Below are positions 5,841 to 10,664 of a stretch of DNA of 10,664 nucleotides, piece by piece (the first letter of the stretch is position 1; each line of letters begins with the position of its first letter). Origin of the DNA: an uncultured Bacteroidales bacterium (GTDB lineage: Bacteria > Bacteroidota > Bacteroidia > Bacteroidales > Paludibacteraceae). The stretch spans positions 1 through 10,664 of the forward strand of contig CALZHO010000022.1 in NCBI GenBank assembly GCA_945787425.1, read 5' to 3'. The position numbers and the translations under genes were made by a program. Under the pieces are notes generated by a model. That model searched no databases and was not told the origin of the DNA. It saw nothing but the letters and a program-made list of their open reading frames with translations.

Positions 5841-8121
5841 TAGAGAATCCTGCATGGACATTGATGCCAGCTTGGGCGTAGTACCAGCAACAACGACTGC
5901 CGTCCATGAATCGACTGGCCTCCGCACCACCGTTATTGGCATACTTGGCATTGAAGATATTGTTAATCTGGCACAAAAGGCGGATTTCGGGGTATCGGCG
6001 AGCCTCTCCTAAATCCTCCCCTGAAGGGAAGGACTTCTTTATTGGCAATAGGTATTGGAGATTGAGGTTCGTGGTAGAATATGCACGGAGCATGGCGTTC
6101 TCGTCCTGGGTATTGTCAAGATACTGCTTGCTCACCACATTGGTTTGCACCGTAGCTGTGAAACCTGCTATATCAAAAGTAAAGAGAGAGGAAGCAGTAA
6201 TCGTAGGCGAGAAAGCAATGGTAGTAGTGCCTACCACAGAATCCTGCCCGAGCCAGTTGTCTTGGTCGTCGTAGAGGTTGATATACTGGTGGTAGTTGAG
6301 AATCTTATTACGCGATGCCACGAGATTAGCGTCCCAACGCAGCCAATTGGTGATTTTCACGCCCGCCGTGATTTCTGCTCCCATACGATACGAGTCCTTG
6401 ACATTCTTGGTCTTATACGCTCCCACATCGTTGTACTCGCCTGTGAGCACGAGTTGGTTGTCGTAGTCCATGAAATAGAGGTTGGCGCCAATAGCAAAGC
6501 GCGGATGCGAGTAGGTGTACCCCAGTTCGTAGTCATAAAGGCGTTCGGCATGAGGCAGGCCTGTGTATTCGCCCGTGGAGGCATCATAAAGGACATTCTC
6601 CTTGTAGTTGTTGCGACTTGGTTCTCGGTTGGCGATGGCGAAGGAAGCAGCGAGCAAGTGACCGCGATTTTGGTACGTCAAGCCCGCCTTGGGGTTGAAG
6701 AAATGGAAGTCCACTTTGAGCGGGAGGTTGGTCATGTCTTCATCGTTGAGACCATTGCGCTCATAGCGCACATAGCGGTATTGTAGGTCGGCATAGAGCG
6801 AGAGTTGCTCTTGTGCGCGATTGATAATACGCCAGTTGGCTTTGGCATAGATATTGGCGTCGGTCTTGCGGGCGTTGTTGCGGTAGTATTCGTAGTTGAT
6901 GGGGATGATGAGCGAGTCCTCAAGGTAGTGGAGCGTGCCAAAGTGGTCACCCATATAGTAATTGGCTGCGCCACCAAACTGCACATCTACTGGCTCAGAA
7001 ATATACTTAGCCGCCACTACGCCGCCAAAGAAATGGTTGTCGAGCTGCTTGCGGTACATGCCGTAAGCTTCGTGCGAATAAGGGAGACCCCAATAGGATA
7101 GTTTTTTGCGTTTGTATTGCTCGCAGTAGCCCGCGCCATGAGTGTAGTGGGCAGTAGCGGAGAGTGACCATTGGGGCGTGAAGCGATGATGGATAGATAA
7201 TTGAGCATGCTGCTGGGCATAGTTGTCGGTTTGGTTGGGGTAGTAGGCAGTAGAGTCGGAGCCGTCTGCGGCAGTTGTGGTGTATTCGCCTGCAGAGTTG
7301 TAGCGACGGTCGGAGCCGTTGATGCCATAGGCAGTGTTATAATCCACGCCATCCCAACCCATGCCTGTCTTCTCGCTTCCGCCAAAGAAGCGACCAACGA
7401 CTTCTGTCTTAGCGCCATACCAACCGAGGTCGCCGTAGTAGGAGTAGAGGTCGGAGGCAGTGCGGTAGAGGAAGCCATCGGAGTTGACCTTGGAGAATCG
7501 AGCATTAGCACGCCAACGGTTCGGCAGTACGATATGGGCATCGACCATCTCGCGAAAGGTGTTGTACATACCGCCGTTGAAGGAGATGGTAGCGGAGCTA
7601 CGGTCGTGTGCGCTTTGCGCAGATTGAGCGCCTTCGGCGAGTTGAGTCGGCTTTGCCGAGGTGGACATGTTGATGCTGGCACCGAAGGAGGCGCTACCGT
7701 TGGTGGATGTGCCTACACCGCGTTGGACATTGAGCGAGGTTATACTGCTGGCCATGTCGGTCATATTGACCCAAAAGACAGTTTGGCTCTCGCTGTCGTT
7801 GAGTGGCACATCATTGAGGGTCATGTTGATACGGGTGTGATCGGTTCCACGGATACGGAAATAGGTGTAGCCAATACCCAATCCGTCATCGCTGGTGGCA
7901 ACGAGCGCAGGCGTGGAAGAAAGCAAGAAGGGGAGGTTTTGCCCTGTGTTGCTCTGGTTGAGTTGCTCACGAGTGAGAGCAGTGTGATTGTTAGTGACTT
8001 GCGCTACAGGCGCGTTAACTACTACTTCGTCCAATTCGCGAACGAAAGTGAGTGTGTCGGTGTTGGCAAATGCAACACTACAAGCAGCTACGTAAGCCGC
8101 CAAAAAGATAGATTTTTTCAT
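5830..8121 (-). CDS. TonB-dependent outer-membrane receptor, predicted thiamine importer
   Basis: A 763-residue receptor for energy-dependent uptake across the outer membrane. Signal peptide MKKSIFLAAYVAACSVAFA is followed by a TonB-box-like LDEVVVNA (30-37). A plug domain runs to about residue 155 and contains FRIRGTDHTRINMTLNDVP and VQRGVGTSTNGSASFGASINM. The rest is a 22-strand-type barrel ending in aromatic GFSITF. It has no N-terminal carboxypeptidase-like domain and no SusD partner, so it is not a SusC-type glycan receptor. The substrate assignment rests on the TPP riboswitch directly upstream; TPP-controlled receptors for thiamine are known in Bacteroides. No pnuT or thi gene is adjacent. 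Two in-frame repeats encode residues ~156-172 and 697-707. The ATG at 8121 is part of the riboswitch P1 stem. I found no convincing promoter directly upstream, so readthrough from the gtrA-like gene is possible. Confidence 0.92.
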   Translation of the reverse strand: MKKSIFLAAYVAACSVAFANTDTLTFVRELDEVVVNAPVAQVTNNHTALTREQLNQSNTGQNLPFLLSSTPALVATSDDGLGIGYTYFRIRGTDHTRINMTLNDVPLNDSESQTVFWVNMTDMASSITSLNVQRGVGTSTNGSASFGASINMSTSAKPTQLAEGAQSAQSAHDRSSATISFNGGMYNTFREMVDAHIVLPNRWRANARFSKVNSDGFLYRTASDLYSYYGDLGWYGAKTEVVGRFFGGSEKTGMGWDGVDYNTAYGINGSDRRYNSAGEYTTTAADGSDSTAYYPNQTDNYAQQHAQLSIHHRFTPQWSLSATAHYTHGAGYCEQYKRKKLSYWGLPYSHEAYGMYRKQLDNHFFGGVVAAKYISEPVDVQFGGAANYYMGDHFGTLHYLEDSLIIPINYEYYRNNARKTDANIYAKANWRIINRAQEQLSLYADLQYRYVRYERNGLNDEDMTNLPLKVDFHFFNPKAGLTYQNRGHLLAASFAIANREPSRNNYKENVLYDASTGEYTGLPHAERLYDYELGYTYSHPRFAIGANLYFMDYDNQLVLTGEYNDVGAYKTKNVKDSYRMGAEITAGVKITNWLRWDANLVASRNKILNYHQYINLYDDQDNWLGQDSVVGTTTIAFSPTITASSLFTFDIAGFTATVQTNVVSKQYLDNTQDENAMLRAYSTTNLNLQYLLPIKKSFPSGEDLGEARRYPEIRLLCQINNIFNAKYANNGGAEASRFMDGSRCCWYYAQAGINVHAGFSITF
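6001..6033. repeat. 33-base near-palindromic repeat, in frame in the TonB receptor
   Basis: TCCTCCCCT (6014-6022) and AGGGAAGGA (6025-6033) are inverted, with one G-U-type mismatch across a two-base centre; an AGCCTCTCCTAAA flank follows on the left. In the receptor it encodes SFPSGEDLGEA (697-707), between barrel strand LQYLLPIKK and RRYPEIRLL, where a loop is expected. I recall similar CCTCCCCT..AGGGGAGG elements scattered in Bacteroidota genomes; that link is from memory. Confidence 0.65.
7610..7659. repeat. Triple mini-hairpin repeat, in frame in the TonB receptor
   Basis: Three perfect inverted repeats stand in a row: GCGC-TTT-GCGC (7610-7620), CGCC-TTC-GGCG (7629-7639) and TCGGC-TTT-GCCGA (7647-7659). 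Their centres are 19 bases apart and they are joined by AGATTGAG and AGTTGAG linkers. On the coding strand they read roughly as AKPTQLAEGAQSAQSAH (156-172), a low-complexity stretch between the end of the plug domain (ASINMSTS) and the first barrel strand (SSATISFNGG). Confidence 0.7.
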
Positions 8122-8197
8122 TTGTTCCCTCTACAGAATTACCTGTGCAGGTTCTATGGGTATGATCTCAGCCTAAAGAAGTGAGGCACCCCAAATG
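8119..8197 (-). promoter_or_regulatory. TPP riboswitch (THI element) overlapping the receptor start codon
   Basis: Read on the minus strand, the conserved TPP-aptamer blocks occur in order: GGGGTGCC (8192-8185), GGCTGAGATCATACCC, GAACCTG, CAGGTAAT and AGGGAA. P2 forms from GCCT/AGGC, and P5 from CCTG/CAGG. CATTTG (8197-8192) pairs perfectly with CAAATG (8124-8119), giving a six-base-pair P1. The last three bases of this stem are the ATG of the receptor gene. TPP binding should stabilise P1 and hide the start codon, repressing translation. Aptamer identity is nearly certain; the mechanism is inferred. Confidence 0.95.
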
Positions 8198-8215
8198 TTA
8201 ATAATTATGTTTACT

Positions 8216-8728
8216 TTACTTCTTAAATGAGAAGTATTTTTGTCCAAAAAAACTTATTGCAACTGTGATAATAGTCACGATCATCTTGGATGGCGTAGGA
8301 TAAATACCACAAACTTCTACAAAAAGTTTTAATCCAAAATAATTCACCAACAGATTGATTATTACAATCAATATATATCGCCAGAGTTGTTTATATCCAC
8401 GGAGTGAAGATTGGGTGAAAGTCACATATTTATTCAGCCAAAAACCAGTCAGCAGTGTGATTGGAAATACAATCAGCAGCGACATGATGTGGGGTGTGAG
8501 GCAGATTTGAGAACTGAAAGGTGAAAAGTTAAAACTAAAAGGTAAGGAGATATACACCAATTCATGCCCTACTACAAAATTGTAAATGAAAAAATACAAT
8601 ACCCAGTCCAGCACCATGTTTCCACCGCCGCAGGCAGCATAGCGAAATAGCTGATGAGGTATGTAATTACGAAATGGTCGATAGAAAAAATCGACTATTT
8701 TGGTAATTATTTGGGCTAATGTTTGCAT
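8216..8728 (-). CDS. GtrA-like integral membrane protein
   Basis: 170 residues matching the GtrA family, small four-helix membrane proteins linked to movement or modification of polyprenyl-linked sugars for surface polysaccharides. Hydrophobic segments lie near residues 27-52, 78-97, 115-138 and 146-164. Family features include LFRYAACGGGNMVLDW in the first helix and FPITLLTGFWLNKYVTF after the second. The loop between helices one and two carries an in-frame repeat (PFSFNFSPFSS, 63-73). The start is ATG at 8728, about 45 bases after the promoter at 8780-8811. The TPP-controlled receptor lies 94 bases downstream on the same strand. A 6-bp inverted repeat (ACTTCT/AGAAGT, 8218-8235) overlaps the last codons but lacks a T-tract. 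Specific substrate unknown; no glycosyltransferase partner is in the window. Confidence 0.85.
   Translation of the reverse strand: MQTLAQIITKIVDFFYRPFRNYIPHQLFRYAACGGGNMVLDWVLYFFIYNFVVGHELVYISLPFSFNFSPFSSQICLTPHIMSLLIVFPITLLTGFWLNKYVTFTQSSLRGYKQLWRYILIVIINLLVNYFGLKLFVEVCGIYPTPSKMIVTIITVAISFFGQKYFSFKK
8511..8543. repeat. Diverged 33-base heptamer-type repeat, in frame in the gtrA-like gene
   Basis: Same orientation as the malQ copy and 23 of 33 positions identical to it. The coding phase is the same, so PFSFNFSPFSS (residues 63-73) parallels PLTSNLSPLTS in MalQ. It falls in the loop between the first two predicted membrane helices. Confidence 0.65.
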
Positions 8729-8753
8729 TTATGAAATAAAATTTGTAATTTTG
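8722..8753 (+). promoter_or_regulatory. Bacteroidota promoter for ksgA-corA
   Basis: TTTG (8722-8725), 20 bases, TAATTTTG (8746-8753): exact consensus spacing. The predicted start near 8758-8760 leaves a leader of about 110 bases before ksgA. The -33 element overlaps the first codons of the gtrA-like gene. Confidence 0.65.
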
Positions 8754-8755
8754 CA

Positions 8756-8776
8756 GCCGAAAATAAACAAATCGGC
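8756..8776. promoter_or_regulatory. Palindrome centred between two face-to-face promoters
   Basis: GCCGA (8756-8760) and TCGGC (8772-8776) form an inverted repeat around an 11-base centre. Its midpoint (8766) coincides with the midpoint between the two opposing -7 boxes (8746-8753 and 8780-8787). The symmetry extends outward as TTTGC/GCAAA. It could be an operator, or simply a hairpin in both leader RNAs. Confidence 0.4.
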
Positions 8777-8779
8777 GTG

Positions 8780-8811
8780 CAAAGGTACTCAAAAATTTGC
8801 GACTATGCAAA
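8780..8811 (-). promoter_or_regulatory. Bacteroidota promoter for the gtrA-like gene
   Basis: On the minus strand TTTG (8811-8808), 20 bases, TACCTTTG (8787-8780): an exact consensus match with the same -7 box as the flippase promoter. Start expected near 8775, about 45 bases before the ATG at 8728. Confidence 0.8.
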
Positions 8812-8868
8812 TTTTGCCGAATATTATTAACCAAAAATAACCATTTATGGACGACTATCACCAGCAAA

Positions 8869-9633
8869 ATGCAACAAGTAAGAGCCAAGAAATTTTTGGG
8901 TCAGCATTTCTTGAAGGACCTGAGTGTCGCCCAACGAATTGCTGAAACCATTACAGCAGGCCGTGTCTTAGAGATTGGTCCTGGCATGGGTGTGCTGACG
9001 CAGTATCTCCTGAAGAATCCTAAATTGCAGACTACCGCTATCGAAATCGATAGGGAGAGTGTGGCGTACCTCAAAGAATGGTACCCTGAGTTGCATTTGA
9101 TAGAGGGCGATTTCTTGAAATTGGACCTGAATGTGATTTACCCTGATGGAGAATTCTGTGTAATCGGCAATTATCCGTATAATATCAGTAGTCAAATTTT
9201 CTTCAAAGTGCTTGTATATAAGGATCGTATCCCTATTTGCTCAGGTATGATTCAGAAGGAAGTAGCCGAGCGTATCGCCAGTAAGCCAGGTAAAAAAGCA
9301 TATGGTATTCTCAGCGTACTGCTGCAAGCGTACTACGATATAGAATATCTTTTCACCGTGGATGAGCATGTGTTTAACCCTCCGCCGAAAGTAAAGTCGG
9401 CGGTTATTCGCATGACTCGCAACAACCGCCAAGGATTGGGCTGCGACGAGGCGCTGTTTAAAAACGTAGTTAAGACAGCATTTAACCAACGCCGAAAGCA
9501 GATGCGCAATTCGTTGATGGGAATAGTCGGCAAAGATAATCCTATCCTCAACGAACCCATCTTCACGAAGCGCCCCGAACAACTGAGTGTAGAGGAATTT
9601 ATCGCACTCACAAAAAAAATTGAAAGTTTATAG
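8869..9633 (+). CDS. ksgA: 16S rRNA (adenine(1518)-N(6)/adenine(1519)-N(6))-dimethyltransferase
   Basis: Dimethylates two adjacent adenines in the 3'-terminal helix 45 of 16S rRNA using S-adenosylmethionine, a late step of small-subunit assembly. 254 residues, close to the family norm. Visible motifs: [11 protein letters not shown] (5-15), SAM-binding [10 protein letters not shown] (35-44), acidic EID (59-61), GDF (80-82), and the catalytic-site motif NYPY (101-104; NLPY in many species). [12 protein letters not shown] and [12 protein letters not shown] follow in the C-terminal half. I chose ATG at 8869 because conserved residues begin at once ([14 protein letters not shown]); the frame is open to 8797 but encodes nothing recognisable. 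The stop codon lies inside a heptamer-type repeat. corA follows after 23 bases. Confidence 0.97.
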   Translation: MQQVRAKKFLGQHFLKDLSVAQRIAETITAGRVLEIGPGMGVLTQYLLKNPKLQTTAIEIDRESVAYLKEWYPELHLIEGDFLKLDLNVIYPDGEFCVIGNYPYNISSQIFFKVLVYKDRIPICSGMIQKEVAERIASKPGKKAYGILSVLLQAYYDIEYLFTVDEHVFNPPPKVKSAVIRMTRNNRQGLGCDEALFKNVVKTAFNQRRKQMRNSLMGIVGKDNPILNEPIFTKRPEQLSVEEFIALTKKIESL

Positions 9634-9649
9634 TTTAAAGTTTAAAGGC
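9622..9649. repeat. Heptamer-type repeat across the ksgA stop codon
   Basis: A 28-base run (GAAAGTTTATAG followed by TTTAAAG-type heptamers and ending TTTAAAGGC) supplies the last codons of ksgA (ESL) and its TAG. It fills most of the gap to corA. The terminal TTAAAGGCAAG matches the end of the 4404-4436 copy and its flank. It is more AT-rich than the other copies. Confidence 0.6.
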
Positions 9650-9656
9650 AAGAATT

Positions 9657-10613
9657 ATGGCAGAATTCAAGATATTCTATAGAGACATAGATAAACAAGA
9701 TAAAATCAAGGTAGGCCGCAGCGTCAATATCCTCAGTAGTCTTGATAAGAAAGATATTATTTGGATTGATTTGCTGGATGTTAGTGACAAGACAGAGGGT
9801 GTGTTGGAGGACTTCCTTAAAATTGACATTCAGGATGACGAAGAAATGGAAGAGATTGAGATGTCGTCTCGTTATATACAGACGGACGATTCCATCGTAG
9901 CCAACTCCAACTTCCTCCGCGATAATTTTGAGACAGAACCAGTCAACTTTATCCTCAAAAATAGTATTCTTGTCACCACTCGCGACGTTGAACTTGCCAG
10001 TTTCAACGAGACGGTCAAGAAAATGCTGATGAATACGCGCAATTTCCCTACGGGCTACCATGTGCTTGTATCACTTATGGAGACGCGTGTTGAAAAAGAT
10101 GCGGATATGATCGAGGATACCACAGACCTCATCACCAAACTTTCTGGTGAAATCAATGCTTCCGGCCAAGTGGACGAAGAGGTACTTATCCAAATCAAGG
10201 ACCTTCAGGAAAAAGTCACTATTATCCGTCAGAACATCATGGATAAACAACGCGTGATTAGCAACTTCCTCAAGTGCGACTTCTTCCCAACGGAACTACA
10301 ACCACGCCTCACAATGATTATCAAGGATATTAATTCACTTTTCGAATATACGCGTTTTGGTTTCGACCGTCTGGACTACTTACAGGATACTTTCCTTGGT
10401 CTTGTTAATATTGAACAAAACAAGATTATCAAAATCTTCACCGTTGTGAATGTGGTGTTCCTTCCACCTACGCTGATTGCCAGTATGTATGGTATGAACT
10501 TCGACTTTATGCCTGAATTGCATTGGAAGTTAGGTTATCCATTTGCCTTTATGATGATGATAGTTTTTACCTTGGCTATCTTGATGATTTTCAAACTGAA
10601 AAAGTGGTTATAA
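9657..10613 (+). CDS. corA: CorA-type magnesium/cobalt transporter
   Basis: 318 residues, a normal CorA length. CorA forms a pentameric inner-membrane channel for Mg2+ (also Co2+/Ni2+). The large acidic cytoplasmic domain occupies residues 1 to ~250, including long helices such as DEEVLIQIKDLQEKVTIIRQ. It is followed by TM1 (~257-277), the signature YGMNF (278-282) that forms the selectivity filter, an acidic periplasmic loop (MPELHWKLGYP) and TM2 (~294-313), with a basic C-terminus (KLKKWL). The start is ATG at 9657, 23 bases after ksgA and directly after the heptamer-type repeat. No separate promoter is evident, so it is probably cotranscribed with ksgA. Other 2-TM-GxN families (ZntB) share the fold, but GMN and length favour CorA. 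Confidence 0.95.
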   Translation: MAEFKIFYRDIDKQDKIKVGRSVNILSSLDKKDIIWIDLLDVSDKTEGVLEDFLKIDIQDDEEMEEIEMSSRYIQTDDSIVANSNFLRDNFETEPVNFILKNSILVTTRDVELASFNETVKKMLMNTRNFPTGYHVLVSLMETRVEKDADMIEDTTDLITKLSGEINASGQVDEEVLIQIKDLQEKVTIIRQNIMDKQRVISNFLKCDFFPTELQPRLTMIIKDINSLFEYTRFGFDRLDYLQDTFLGLVNIEQNKIIKIFTVVNVVFLPPTLIASMYGMNFDFMPELHWKLGYPFAFMMMIVFTLAILMIFKLKKWL

Positions 10614-10621
10614 ACAAGTTT

Positions 10622-10648
10622 TCAACAACGGCTAATTTATATTGTTGA
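10622..10648 (+). terminator. Possible weak hairpin after corA
   Basis: TCAACAA (10622-10628) and TTGTTGA (10642-10648) are perfectly complementary around a 13-base loop, nine bases after the corA stop. The stem is AT-rich and no T-tract follows, so a role as terminator is uncertain. Nothing else is visible in 10614-10664. Confidence 0.25.
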
Positions 10649-10664
10649 TGAGATTTGATAACCC

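Noticed and set aside
7201..8184. 327-codon plus-strand open frame over the TonB receptor start and riboswitch
   Set aside because: It is the mirror of the plug-domain coding region and crosses the TPP aptamer; no recognisable protein features.
8122..8215. A small protein gene or promoter in the gap before the TonB receptor
   Set aside because: The gap is accounted for by the TPP aptamer plus an AT-rich stretch; no TAnnTTTG with proper spacing was found.
8797..8868. 24-codon extension of ksgA
   Set aside because: Overlaps the opposing promoter and precedes the conserved N-terminus ([11 protein letters not shown]) with unrelated residues.
1630..9649. CRISPR array or insertion sequence as the source of the repeats
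   Set aside because: Copies are kilobases apart, there are no regular spacers, no terminal inverted repeats or transposase, and no cas genes.

Overview
The window looks like chromosomal DNA of a Bacteroidales bacterium (phylum Bacteroidota). Four promoters fit the phylum's TTTG-N20-TAnnTTTG consensus exactly, Shine-Dalgarno sequences are mostly weak, and the gene content is typical of the phylum: a DPE2-type MalQ with N-terminal CBM20 domains, a SusC-unrelated TonB receptor, and a PorV/PorQ-like beta-barrel. I cannot assign a family or genus.

Layout. Positions 1-2156 (minus) hold most of a 4-alpha-glucanotransferase whose C-terminus is beyond the left edge. Upstream of it, and probably in the same operon, is a flippase-like membrane protein (2209-3144, minus). 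A divergent promoter region (about 3155-3253) separates these from a plus-strand pair that overlaps by ATGA: a PorV/PorQ-like barrel protein and an exported helix-hairpin-helix/beta-barrel protein (3253-5825). Four bases further on, the convergent TonB-dependent receptor (5830-8121, minus) ends. It is headed by a TPP riboswitch, so it is most likely an outer-membrane thiamine (or thiamine precursor) importer. Upstream of it lies a GtrA-like membrane protein (8216-8728, minus). Two face-to-face promoters then serve gtrA-like (leftward) and the ksgA-corA pair (rightward, 8869-10613). There is no gene-free stretch longer than 300 bases; the longest gap, 8729-8868, holds the face-to-face promoters.

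The most unusual feature is a population of short interspersed repeats, several lying in frame inside genes. A 33-base element built of degenerate AAGGTTA-like heptamers occurs in frame in malQ, in the HhH gene and in the gtrA-like gene; a 28-base relative spans the ksgA stop codon. The TonB receptor gene carries two unrelated in-frame elements: three small hairpins at about 19-base spacing near the plug/barrel junction, and a 33-base near-palindromic element close to the C-terminus. The malQ leader is a run of about five TTGTTTA-like decamers. Each in-frame copy falls at a likely loop or linker, which suggests frame-compatible elements tolerated by host proteins.

The second notable point is the TPP riboswitch. 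Its predicted P1 stem includes the ATG of the receptor gene, so ligand binding could occlude the start codon directly with no separate expression platform. The genes otherwise cover ordinary functions (glucan metabolism, thiamine import, rRNA methylation, Mg2+ transport, envelope lipid/glycan handling) and do not form one pathway.
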